The notes below the pieces were generated by a model that saw only the letters and a list, made by a program, of their open reading frames with translations, had not been told where the DNA came from and made no database searches. A program made the translations under genes and the position numbers. A stretch of 64,000 nucleotides of DNA from Succinivibrio dextrinosolvens DSM 3072. Lineage in GTDB: Bacteria; Pseudomonadota; Gammaproteobacteria; Enterobacterales; Succinivibrionaceae. The stretch spans positions 1-64,000 of the forward strand of contig NZ_FUXX01000001.1 in assembly GCF_900167015.1 (NCBI RefSeq), in the 5' to 3' direction. Shown in pieces: positions 24,248 to 32,594 of the stretch (positions within the stretch are counted from its first letter, which is position 1; each line of letters starts with the position of its first letter).

Positions 24248-24773
24248 GATTCTATTTTCTGATCAGATTTTCCATTCTTTATTAGTTACTGACAAAATTG
24301 TCAGATTTTGTCAGTAACGCGTCATCTGTATTCTATAATTTTCAGATTGTTGTTTGATATTTTGATAATGTGAAATCCGTCATATAAATCTTTGTAAAAA
24401 AATGCAGTGGTTTTATTGCATAAAACCTTAGAAAATGACATTTATATCATTATCGAAAAAGAGCTATTTTTTTGTGCAATAGTATAATTTAATATACAAA
24501 TCAAAAAGTTAATCTGAAATTTTTTATTAATTTTTTTTTGACAAAAAAAAGCAAAAAATTTTTATTCAAAAAAATATTGTTTCAGTAACTTAAAAAAAAA
24601 TGTGAATTTATTTTGCAAGAAATAATGTATAAAAGTAGTGAAAAGTCAAATGTAAAATGTGACGGGGATTTAATATTTGTAAAATAAAGTGCTAGGATAA
24701 TCCGGCTTTTAAAACGCGTTTTATAAAAAAATACTTAAAAAAAAATTTAAAAAAAGACGGGTATGTGTGTACT
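24232..24773. other. Very AT-rich 540-bp promoter region of ompA
   Basis: This spacer contains a 14-bp perfect inverted repeat (24285-24318) and many A- and T-tracts suggestive of curved DNA. A candidate sigma-70 promoter TTGACA (24538-24543)-N17-TTTATT (24561-24566) points toward ompA, which would give a leader of about 200 nt. No ORF is apparent. Confidence 0.55.
24285..24318. repeat. Perfect 14-bp inverted repeat with nested palindrome
   Basis: GTTACTGACAAAAT (24285-24298) and ATTTTGTCAGTAAC (24305-24318) flank a 6-nt loop; TGACAA-AA-TTGTCA (24290-24303) is a second palindrome inside. No U-tract follows. It may be an operator, a stable RNA hairpin or a remnant. Confidence 0.8.
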
Positions 24774-25820
24774 ATGTTAAAAAATTTACTTTGTTCGATT
24801 CTTTCTATTGGTGTTCTTGTTCTTTCAACTAACGTAAGCGCAGCTCTACAGGACAGCTGGACTTTTGGTCTTGGCGGTGGCTGGGCTCATGCCTATGATC
24901 ATAAAATAGGTACAAAATACAAATTCGGTGAATACACCTACACCACTTCAATTCAGAATGATGGCTACGGTATCAAGTCTTATGCTGAAAGAAATTTTAA
25001 AGACTGGTTCGGTATTGGTTTAGGTTATAACTACATTAAGGATCAGAAGATTGTTTTCACCTGCGAAAACTGCAGATTCCGTATGGAGGACCATTACAAT
25101 ATCGTTGAGCTTTATTCTCGCTTTGCAAAGCCAATCGATGATAAGGGCTCAGATGTTTTCTTCAAGATTGGTCCTACCTATAACTGGCATTCATTCAATC
25201 ATGAGACCCACAGTGTATGGGGTGGCGTAGCCGGTGTTGGTGTCCAGTATGCATTTACACCAAAGTTCAGCATCCGTGGTGGTTATGATTATTTCTACAG
25301 AGCTGCTGATCGTACCTTCCATCCTGATGATGACAGAAATACCCGTATTGATCAGGGCCTTCTGTACTTATCATTCCAGTACACTATTCAGGATGAGAAG
25401 CACAATGTTCCTGTAGCAAAGAGAGCTGAAAAGAAATCTGAGAAGATGATTCATACTTTAGATGCTGGTATTCTGTTCCCATTCGACAGCTCAGTTCTGT
25501 CTGACGAGGGTAAGGAAGCAGTTTCAACCATCATCAAGTCATCAGAGCAGTTTGAGGAGCCTGAGTTCGAGGTTTACGGCTACACCGACCGTATGGGCTC
25601 AGATGCATATAATGAAAAACTATCCCAGAATCGTGCTGAATCAGTTTCTGCTGAGTTTGCAAATCAGGGAATCACCACCAAGGTTGCACAGGGAAAGGGT
25701 AAAGCAAATCCTGTAACTGGTGACAAGTGTGCAAATATCAAGTCACGTAAGCCTTTAATTGACTGTCTTGCTGCAGACAGAAGAGTTGAAGTTGTTGTAA
25801 CAGGCAAAACATCTAAATAA
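24774..25820 (+). CDS. ompA: OmpA-family outer-membrane protein
   Basis: Outer-membrane porin/anchor of 348 aa. The signal peptide ends near residue 23 (STNVSA). An eight-stranded beta-barrel follows (about 25-200; alternating aromatic segments such as TFGLGGGWAHAYD), then a periplasmic OmpA domain (about 225-345; ILFPFDSSVLSDEG, VYGYTDRMGSDAYNEKLSQNRAESV, CLAADRRVEVVV) that binds peptidoglycan. The conserved domain Cys pair is present (DKCANIK, LIDCLA). I start at ATG 24774; a GTG at 24765 is in frame. The long AT-rich upstream region and two downstream terminators suit a highly expressed gene. Confidence 0.95.
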   Translation: MLKNLLCSILSIGVLVLSTNVSAALQDSWTFGLGGGWAHAYDHKIGTKYKFGEYTYTTSIQNDGYGIKSYAERNFKDWFGIGLGYNYIKDQKIVFTCENCRFRMEDHYNIVELYSRFAKPIDDKGSDVFFKIGPTYNWHSFNHETHSVWGGVAGVGVQYAFTPKFSIRGGYDYFYRAADRTFHPDDDRNTRIDQGLLYLSFQYTIQDEKHNVPVAKRAEKKSEKMIHTLDAGILFPFDSSVLSDEGKEAVSTIIKSSEQFEEPEFEVYGYTDRMGSDAYNEKLSQNRAESVSAEFANQGITTKVAQGKGKANPVTGDKCANIKSRKPLIDCLAADRRVEVVVTGKTSK

Positions 25821-25841
25821 TCAACACTGATTGAAGTTCAT

Positions 25842-25875
25842 CATCCGCATCATTTCTTGTTGCGGATGTTTTTTT
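25842..25875 (+). terminator. Intrinsic terminator of ompA
   Basis: CATCCGCA/TGCGGATG (25842-25849/25861-25868) followed by seven T's. Confidence 0.92.
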
Positions 25876-25903
25876 GACTTAACTCCGGTTAAGTCTTTTT
25901 TTT
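25876..25903 (+). terminator. Second, tandem terminator after ompA
   Basis: GACTTAAC/GTTAAGTC (25876-25883/25888-25895) with a TCCG loop and eight T's (25896-25903). It directly follows the first terminator and overlaps the 3' end of the convergent endA gene. Confidence 0.9.
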
Positions 25904-26675
25904 ACTCTGAGACTTTTCCTGTAACCGAGTGAGGATGGCGGATCCTTAGTTCACACTGCTCTGTTACAAAAGGATTGTCGTTCCCCTGAATCTTTTTGAT
26001 CATGTAATTACGCTTGCATTCATCATCAGTAGGCTTATAGGTATGATTCCATGATCTGTAAAGCCTCATGTGCTCTGAATCTAAAGGCAGGTTATAACGT
26101 TTATTCATGTAAAGATATGCTCTTGCGATAATACCTTTAGAGCGCTCTGTAGGCTGAGCCTGATAACTGCTTCTGTTAAAAAACATCCTGCAGCTGCCGT
26201 ATCCATCAGGATTGTCTGGATTTCTGATTTTTTCAACAAACGAATAACTGCTGCGATCCTTGTTAACTTCACCAATTGCAGGGTAAAGGTTATGCAGATC
26301 TGATTCAATAAGCTTGAATCTCTCATCCGTTTCTTCGCAGTTGTTACGCCCCTGACCTTTCTCTACCTTAGTCCAGCAGTTCATCTTATGGGCAAATTCC
26401 CATACTGGAACGATATGCTCGGCTTCAATTCTGTTGCCTCGCTCATAGTCATTTGCTATCTGATATCCGCAGCTTTCAAGATCTGGCTTATAACCACCGC
26501 TTTTGGGAAAGGTAATTCTGCATCCACAGTAAAGAGTTTCAGGTTTATTGAGTTTGCTGAAGATTCTGACCATCTGCTTTTTCGCTTCTCTAAAATCAGC
26601 AGGTCGCTCCTCGGCATAAGCCTGTATGGAGGAGATTAGAACACAGGACATTAAAGCTGTAATAAGTTTTTTCAT
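25902..26675 (-). CDS. endA: Endonuclease I (EndA-type periplasmic nuclease)
   Basis: Non-specific DNA endonuclease of the endonuclease I / Vvn family, 257 aa from ATG 26675 with a signal peptide ending near residue 21 (IQAYA), so it acts in the periplasm or outside. The His-Me finger core is visible as IEAEHIVPVWEF (catalytic H87) and LHNLYPAIGEVNKDRSSYSF (metal-binding Asn near 139). Six or more Cys residues suggest disulfides, in keeping with the DsbA encoded elsewhere in the window. A TTG at 26687 is in frame but less likely as the start. It is convergent with ompA. Confidence 0.93.
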   Translation of the reverse strand: MKKLITALMSCVLISSIQAYAEERPADFREAKKQMVRIFSKLNKPETLYCGCRITFPKSGGYKPDLESCGYQIANDYERGNRIEAEHIVPVWEFAHKMNCWTKVEKGQGRNNCEETDERFKLIESDLHNLYPAIGEVNKDRSSYSFVEKIRNPDNPDGYGSCRMFFNRSSYQAQPTERSKGIIARAYLYMNKRYNLPLDSEHMRLYRSWNHTYKPTDDECKRNYMIKKIQGNDNPFVTEQCELRIRHPHSVTGKVSE

Positions 26676-26814
26676 TGAACCATCCAAATCATCAGAAGCA
26701 AAATGATTTTGCTATCGGTGCAGTATAGATGTATTTTCTTAGAAAAACTCTAGTATTTGTAACATGTTGGAATTTATATTTCTGAACAAGGTAGAATCTG
26801 CGATGGGGAAGGGA

Positions 26815-26847
26815 ATATAAAAAAAATCCTGCACATCTGTGCAGGAT
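26815..26847 (-). terminator. Intrinsic terminator of the TRAP operon
   Basis: Perfect 10-bp stem ATCCTGCACA/TGTGCAGGAT (26826-26835/26838-26847) with an A-run at 26819-26826 giving the U-tract on the minus strand. Confidence 0.9.
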
Positions 26848-26863
26848 ATGAGGAGAATTTCCC

Positions 26864-28144
26864 TTAATGCATCATTTCTGGGACGAAGGTGATGATTGAT
26901 GGGAAATATGTCAGAACGAGTAAATCGACAATGAACATTGCCAGGTAAGGCAGGATCTTTGCGGTTACCTTGTCCACTGAAATACCTGTAATTGATGACA
27001 CAACGAACAGATCCAGTCCAACAGGTGGAGTTACGCAGCCGATAGCCAGGTTAACAACCATCAGTACACCGAAGAACATTGGATCGATTCCCATGCCTAC
27101 AGCTACAGGCAGCAGAATTGGGGTAAGAATAACCACTGCAGCAGATGCGTTAACAAGAGTACCGATAATCAGTAACAGAACGTTAATCATCATCAGGAAT
27201 ACGAACTTGTTGTCAGTTACGCTTGCAAAGAACTCTGCCAGCATGTGAGGCACATGAGCATTGGTTAGAATCCATCCGAACAGGTTTGCGGCACCTACAA
27301 CGAACATAATCATTGTAGTGTTATAAGCTGCATTTAATAGAGTCTTAGGAAGATCCTTCCACTTTAACTCCTTGTAAATGAACAGTCCTACAAATGCACC
27401 GTATACAGCAGCAACAGCTGCAGCCTCTGTTGGAGTGAACAGACCAAGATAGATACCACCCAGGATGATAACAGGCATCATCAGTGCCCAGAAACATTCC
27501 TTGAATGATTTAGCTACCTTGATAATTGAAAATGAACCTTCTCCGCTGTATCCGTTTTTCTTGGAAATAAACCAGGAAACGATACACATGGTGATACCCA
27601 TTAAGATACCAGGAGCAAAACCTGCCATGAACAGATCTGCAACGGATACGTTTGCAATGGAGCCGTAAACAACCATGGTGATTGATGGTGGAATAATAAT
27701 GCCTACCGTTCCACCAGCCGCTACCACAGCTGCCGCGAAGGCTCGAGGATAGCCACGACGTTCCATTTCATCGATCATTGATGCACCGATAGCTGCGGTT
27801 GTTGCTGCAGAAGAACCTGACAGAGCAGCGAAGAACATACCTGCAACTGAAACCACAAGTGCCAGACCACCTGATAGAGAGCCTACCAGAGACATAGAGA
27901 AATCAACGATACGTTTGGTAACACCGCCATCAGACATGAAAGCACCTGCCAGCATGAAGAAAGGCACTGCCATGAATGAGAAGGAGTCTACAGATGTGAA
28001 CATACGCTGTACGATAACCAGAAGCGGAGGCATATGTTCGCCGAAGAATAATCCTGCTGCAGATGCCAGTCCCAGACCAACACCGATTGAGGCGCCGGTT
28101 ACCAGAATGACTGCAAAGGATACTAAAACGATTAAAAGAACCAT
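26864..28144 (-). CDS. dctM: TRAP transporter large permease (DctM family)
   Basis: Large membrane subunit of a tripartite ATP-independent periplasmic transporter, 426 aa, with about 12 hydrophobic segments and DctM signatures (FMAVPFFMLAGAFMSDGG, SGSSAATTAAIGASMIDEMERRGY, GGTVGIIIPPSITMVVYG, NLAIGCVTPPVGLDLFV). It is driven by a sodium or proton gradient. It is the last gene of the dctP-Q-M operon, 18 nt after the small subunit gene. The substrate class (C4-dicarboxylate, sugar acid or other organic acid) is set by the binding protein and cannot be fixed here. Confidence 0.95.
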   Translation of the reverse strand: MVLLIVLVSFAVILVTGASIGVGLGLASAAGLFFGEHMPPLLVIVQRMFTSVDSFSFMAVPFFMLAGAFMSDGGVTKRIVDFSMSLVGSLSGGLALVVSVAGMFFAALSGSSAATTAAIGASMIDEMERRGYPRAFAAAVVAAGGTVGIIIPPSITMVVYGSIANVSVADLFMAGFAPGILMGITMCIVSWFISKKNGYSGEGSFSIIKVAKSFKECFWALMMPVIILGGIYLGLFTPTEAAAVAAVYGAFVGLFIYKELKWKDLPKTLLNAAYNTTMIMFVVGAANLFGWILTNAHVPHMLAEFFASVTDNKFVFLMMINVLLLIIGTLVNASAAVVILTPILLPVAVGMGIDPMFFGVLMVVNLAIGCVTPPVGLDLFVVSSITGISVDKVTAKILPYLAMFIVDLLVLTYFPSIITFVPEMMH

Positions 28145-28162
28145 ATCTACCTAAGCTCCTTA

Positions 28163-28657
28163 TTATTCACTGCCCTTTGGCTTAATCTCTGAGGCAGGAG
28201 TCTGCAGAGTCTTGATTAAATTGATGATTACATAAATAAGCATCACTGCACAGCCAAATGGAATTACAACATATACATATGACATAGGGAGCTGCATTGC
28301 TGGTGAGGTCTGGAAGCTGGTTCTTGCAACCATGATGCAACCGTAGTACACCATGATCCCTAGGAAAATAATTGAGAATATGTCGGCGACAATATTTAAG
28401 AACTTAAGTGTTGCTCCCTTAACGCGACTGGTTAAGGTTTCAATGCACATATGTCCGCCGTAGCTTGCTACAAGAGGCATTGAAAGGAAAACAACCCAAA
28501 CGAATAGATAACGGGCAAGTTCCTCGCCCCATGCAGGAGTCCAGCTGAATACATATCTGGTAATAACCTGAATAAAAACCAGAACCAGCATCAGTCCGTT
28601 TGCGAATGTAACCAGAAGCTTTAGGAATTTCTCTAATGCCTGAAATAAAGCTAGCAT
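28163..28657 (-). CDS. dctQ: TRAP transporter small permease (DctQ family)
   Basis: Small membrane subunit of 164 aa with four hydrophobic segments (about 17-38, 49-66, 88-108, 127-148) and the DctQ hallmarks RYVFSWTPAWGEELARYLFVWVVFL and SYGGHMCIETL. It bridges the binding protein and the large permease in the inner membrane. It lies between dctP and dctM in the same orientation. Confidence 0.93.
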   Translation of the reverse strand: MLALFQALEKFLKLLVTFANGLMLVLVFIQVITRYVFSWTPAWGEELARYLFVWVVFLSMPLVASYGGHMCIETLTSRVKGATLKFLNIVADIFSIIFLGIMVYYGCIMVARTSFQTSPAMQLPMSYVYVVIPFGCAVMLIYVIINLIKTLQTPASEIKPKGSE

Positions 28658-28681
28658 AAAATCATCCTTGAATTCTGTTTG

Positions 28682-28706
28682 AAAAAATCCTCGCCCGAAG
28701 GCGAGG
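28682..28706 (-). terminator. Terminator-like hairpin between dctP and dctQ
   Basis: On the minus strand CCTCGCC-TTCG-GGCGAGG has a UUCG tetraloop and is followed by ATTTTTT. It sits between the binding-protein stop and the permease genes, so partial termination would give excess binding protein. Confidence 0.75.
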
Positions 28707-28716
28707 AATTAGGTTT

Positions 28717-29691
28717 TTATTTTACGTTTACGATTGCGTCGATTGTTTCGTTACCGTATTTCTTAGAGTAAAGTTCCCAGACGCTCTTGGTTGCATCGAT
28801 GAATGCCTGCTTATCAACATCGTCGTTGATCTCTGCACCACCTTCAACAATGGTCTTTGCAAACTTGTCCTCTAAATCACGGCATAACTGACGCTGCCAG
28901 TCCTTGGTCTCTAAAGCAGCCTTGGTAATGATTTCCTTCTGGCTGTCATTTAAGCCATCCCATGCGAACTTACTGATTAGAACTACTTCAGGAGCATAGG
29001 TGTGAGCTGTTAGAGAAACGTACTTCTGAACTTCGTAGAAGTGCTTGGTAGCAATCTGGCTTAATGGGTTTTCCTGACCGTCGATAACACCCTTCTGAAG
29101 TGCTGTATAAAGCTCACTCATTGCCATTGGGGTTGGGCTTGCCTTTAAAGCCTTCATAAGTTCGATATATACAGGCTGCTCCATAACACGAACCTTCAGA
29201 CCTTCCATGTCTTTAGGAGTTCTGATTGGGCGCTTGTTGTTGGTCATGTGACGAATACCGTTTTCCCACATTGCAAGGGTAATCATGCCTTTTGGCTCAA
29301 CATATTTCTTGCACAGATCCATACCTATGGTATCAAGTGCCTTATATGCATGATCGGTGTCTCTGAATAGGAATGGAAGATCGAATACTGAAACTTCTGG
29401 AGCAAAGTTTCCTAATACTGCGGTACCAGTCAGGGTCATTTCAACAGTGCCAAGGGTTAAGCCCTCAACAAGGTCACGCTGGTTTCCTAGCTGTGATGAT
29501 GGGAATACCTGAACTTCAATATCTCCCTTTGAATAGTCCTTAACAAGTTCTGCAAAATGGTCTGCACCCATACCGTATGGGTTGGTTGGTTCTGCAATAT
29601 GGCCAAGTTTAAGAGTAACTGAAGCGGCATTGGCAGCATTTAGGGTAAACATACATGCAGCAATGCAGGTTGCAACTAAACGAAACTTCAT
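28717..29691 (-). CDS. dctP: TRAP transporter substrate-binding protein (DctP family)
   Basis: Periplasmic solute-binding protein, 324 aa from ATG 29691, with AGGAG upstream and a signal peptide ending near residue 22 (NAANA); the frame stays open to 29802. DctP motifs are LKLGHIAEPTNPYGMGADHFAEL, GQENPLSQI and GLKVRVMEQPVY, where the Arg typically contacts the substrate carboxylate. Expected ligands are carboxylates such as C4-dicarboxylates or sugar acids. It is the first and probably most highly expressed gene of the TRAP operon. Confidence 0.94.
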   Translation of the reverse strand: MKFRLVATCIAACMFTLNAANAASVTLKLGHIAEPTNPYGMGADHFAELVKDYSKGDIEVQVFPSSQLGNQRDLVEGLTLGTVEMTLTGTAVLGNFAPEVSVFDLPFLFRDTDHAYKALDTIGMDLCKKYVEPKGMITLAMWENGIRHMTNNKRPIRTPKDMEGLKVRVMEQPVYIELMKALKASPTPMAMSELYTALQKGVIDGQENPLSQIATKHFYEVQKYVSLTAHTYAPEVVLISKFAWDGLNDSQKEIITKAALETKDWQRQLCRDLEDKFAKTIVEGGAEINDDVDKQAFIDATKSVWELYSKKYGNETIDAIVNVK

Positions 29692-30011
29692 ATGAGCTCC
29701 TATATATCTGTTTAAACGTAATAAAAACCTTATAAAGAAAGTTTCAGATATGTTTAAAAAACGTCCTAAGGCCCGTCTAATAAAACATACATCCGTTGTC
29801 AAAATTAAAATTTAGGCGGTGAATAGTCAAGAAACATCAGTATTTACGTATAACAACTGATACGTTCTTCACAATTGCTTTATTTAAAAAAGATTTATTT
29901 TGAAGTTGGTCACTTTAAGGTCGTAAGGTTTTTGGAGAAAAAAAAAGCCTGCAGCCGTGAGCCATGGACTGCAGGCAAAAATCATAAAGACTTGAAACTA
30001 ATTAACTGAAA
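29692..30011. other. Spacer between araA and the TRAP operon
   Basis: This holds the araA terminator (29940-29976), the dctP ribosome-binding site and an inverted repeat ATCAGT/ACTGAT (29836-29841/29856-29861). The repeat is about 145-170 bp before dctP and may be an operator. No ORF or RNA gene seen. Confidence 0.5.
29940..29976 (-). terminator. Intrinsic terminator of araA
   Basis: GCCTGCAG/CTGCAGGC (29947-29954/29969-29976) followed on the minus strand by a long T-run (29938-29946). Confidence 0.9.
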
Positions 30012-31457
30012 TTACTTGTAATACTCAGTAGCCATCTTCTCAAGATCTGCTTCTGTAGTATCCTCTCCGATGCAGATTAACTCAGTGCCGGTTAATTTAG
30101 CGAACAGAGCAATATCCTCACGGGTCAGAGCTGTAGATACAACGCTGTGGTGAGCACCACCTGCATAGCACCAGCCAGCAGTACCAATACGGAAGTTTGG
30201 CTTGTGACGGTACATGATTCTTGCTACAGGTAGTTTTGGCATTGGCTTAGGCTGCTTTACAAGCTCGATATCAGCACAGATGATTCTGAAGTGAGTGCCC
30301 ATATCAACAAGGGTAACCTGAATACCATCACCCTCAACACCGTCAAAGATCAGACGAGCAGGATCAGCCTTGCCGCCGATACCTAGAGGAAGAACATCAA
30401 TCTCTGGCTTGGTAGCTGCGAAGGTTACTGGAACCTCAAGCATGTGAGAAGCAAGCTCAAGCTCTTTACCCTCGGTCAGATCGTAGGTGTAATCCTCGAT
30501 GAAGCCGGTTGCACCCTTGCGGCCTTCTGCCATGTTCATAAGAACTGCTGATAGTGCAGAGATCTTGTAGTCACCCTCTGGACCAAAGCCGATGCCCTTG
30601 CCCATCAGATTCTGAGCTGCAATACCAGGCAGCTGTTTTAGACCGTGCAGATCCTGGAAGGTGTCGGCAAATGCGCCTAGCTTTCTTGCAGACAGGAACT
30701 TCTCCAGACCAACCTCATAGCGAGCCTGTTCACGAACAGCTTCGATATTGCTGGTCTTCATGGTGTACTTTGAGGTGTACTCGTTCATCTTGGTATCAAT
30801 TTCGGCTTCTGAAACAGCATTGATTTCCTGAACTAAATCACCTAGAGCGAAGTAGTTGCACTCCCAGCCGTAACGGATCTGAGACTCAACACGATCACCG
30901 TCGGTAACAGCAACTTCACGCATGTTGTTACCAAATGAAGCAACCTTAAGATGTCTTGAGAAGTTGATTGCACGTGCAACGTCAACGAATCTTGAAATTC
31001 TGTCGATAACGTCCTGATGCTCGTAGTAGCCTGCAACAACCTGGTGAGGGATACGCAGACGTGCGAGAATGAAGCCGTACTCACGGTCACCGTGAGCTGC
31101 CTGGTTCAGATTCATGAAATCCATGTCGATTTCGTCGTATGGAAGCTTCTCATTTGCCTGAGTGTGAAGGTGAATCAGAGGCTTGCGAAGCTCCTGTAAA
31201 CCCTTAATCCACATCTTAGCAGGTGAGAAGGTGTGCATCCAGGTCATAACACCGATACAGTCATCATCAGTGCTTACCTTTCTCATGTCTGCAATACAGG
31301 TCTCTGAATTAACAACTGTTGGAAGTAGTTCAACCTTAACGCCCTGAAGCTTCTTGTTGAAGAACTCTGTCATTCTAGCTGCATCTGCTGCAACCTGTTT
31401 TAAGCATTCATCACCGTATAGGTCCTGTGAACCAACAACGAAATATAACTTAGCCAT
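30012..31457 (-). CDS. araA: L-arabinose isomerase
   Basis: Converts L-arabinose to L-ribulose with a Mn2+ ion; cytoplasmic. At 481 aa it is slightly shorter than E. coli AraA. Family signatures are [11 protein letters not shown] at the start, [51 protein letters not shown] split across 95-130, [27 protein letters not shown] (containing metal-binding Glu) and [20 protein letters not shown] (catalytic His region). It follows the second permease of a sugar ABC importer in the same orientation, after a terminator-like palindrome. No araB or araD is present in the window, so the pathway is completed elsewhere or by other kinases. Confidence 0.97.
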   Translation of the reverse strand: [481 protein letters not shown]

Positions 31458-31510
31458 AATTGATGTTTATCCTTAAATGAATTTGATTAAAAATTTTTAT
31501 TGTTTCAAAA

Positions 31511-31534
31511 AACACCCCGCAAATATTTGCGGGG
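31511..31534 (-). terminator. Terminator-like palindrome between permease and araA
   Basis: CCCCGCAAAT/ATTTGCGGGG (31515-31534) is a perfect 20-bp palindrome. On the minus strand it is followed by GTGTTTTTT, enough for at least partial termination before araA. Confidence 0.7.
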
Positions 31535-31540
31535 GAACTG

Positions 31541-32578
31541 CTACTTGATAACGTGAATTGCTTTTCTGTCAGCAAAGATTGCTACGAAGATTAAGAATAC
31601 GATACCTTCGATTAACTGCATCATTGGGATGCTGAAGCCAATCATGTTCAGGCCTGAGTTCAGAACTACGAACAGTAGTGAACCAACAATGAAGTTACCG
31701 AATCTTGCCATAGCACCACCAGAAATTGGCATACCACCTAAAACCAGAGCGATAAGGATCTGAGTCTCTAACTGGTTACCACCTGATGAAGTTACTGAAC
31801 CATTCTTGATTGAAAGAATGAATGCAGCGAAACCGGTGATTGCACCTGATAGAACGTATACCAGGAACTTGATTCTGTCGGTACGGATACCTGAGAATTT
31901 TGCTGCCTTTTCACCTGCACCGATAGCCTTCAGATAGGTACCGAACTTGGTGAAGCAGAAGAATACGAAACCTACTGCAACAACTGCTGCTGTACAGCCA
32001 ACCTTAAGAGCGGTGCTGTCTAGCTCAATCAGTTCGAATGAACCTGCAACTGGAGCTTCTGTAGTCAGATATTTGATTAAGCCTCTGAACAGGAACATGG
32101 TACAGATTGTTACAATGAAGGATTTGATTTTACGGTTAACGTAGAAGTATCCGTTGATTGCACCTATTGCTGCACCGGTCAGAATACCGCCGATGATTGC
32201 AAGTGGAACACTGTACTGAGACAGTGAGCAGACCACAATTGCGGACAGACCCAGAATAGAACCCTGAGAGAAGTCCAGACCGCCCATGGTCATGATGAAG
32301 AACACGCCCATTGAAGCAATCATGATTACGTATACCTGAGACATAGCCAGTGGTAGCTTATGCATCATCTTTCCGTCGGTCAGGAAGTTGAACAGGAAGA
32401 ATACTAAAACAAGTCCAACGATTGGCAGTAATGAGCGAATCATTCTCATTCTGCGAAGTTTTTTCTGTTCCAGATCTTTCTTGTTGTTATTCTGATCTTT
32501 GTTTCCTAGTGTGTCTGACATGGTCTGGCTCCTTAAACCAATATCTAAGTTCGTATTGTTTGTTGCAATGTCTGTCAT
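31541..32578 (-). CDS. Sugar ABC transporter permease 2 (RbsC/YjfF family)
   Basis: CUT2-class permease of 345 aa, with about 60 hydrophilic N-terminal residues rich in Asn and Lys before the first membrane segment, then eight to ten segments. Motifs: FFIMTMGGLDFSQGSILG and AKFSGIRTDRIKFLVYVLSGAITG. It pairs with a different permease encoded two genes upstream, so the importer is heteromeric like E. coli YtfT/YjfF. The neighbouring arabinose isomerase gene makes L-arabinose, or an arabinose-containing oligosaccharide, the likely substrate. Confidence 0.92.
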   Translation of the reverse strand: MTDIATNNTNLDIGLRSQTMSDTLGNKDQNNNKKDLEQKKLRRMRMIRSLLPIVGLVLVFFLFNFLTDGKMMHKLPLAMSQVYVIMIASMGVFFIMTMGGLDFSQGSILGLSAIVVCSLSQYSVPLAIIGGILTGAAIGAINGYFYVNRKIKSFIVTICTMFLFRGLIKYLTTEAPVAGSFELIELDSTALKVGCTAAVVAVGFVFFCFTKFGTYLKAIGAGEKAAKFSGIRTDRIKFLVYVLSGAITGFAAFILSIKNGSVTSSGGNQLETQILIALVLGGMPISGGAMARFGNFIVGSLLFVVLNSGLNMIGFSIPMMQLIEGIVFLIFVAIFADRKAIHVIK

Positions 32579-32594
32579 TTCTTATATTTCTCCG

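Noticed and set aside
24765-24773. GTG at 24765 as the ompA start
   Set aside because: The ATG at 24774 begins the signal peptide directly; the extra three residues add nothing and no better ribosome-binding site supports the GTG.
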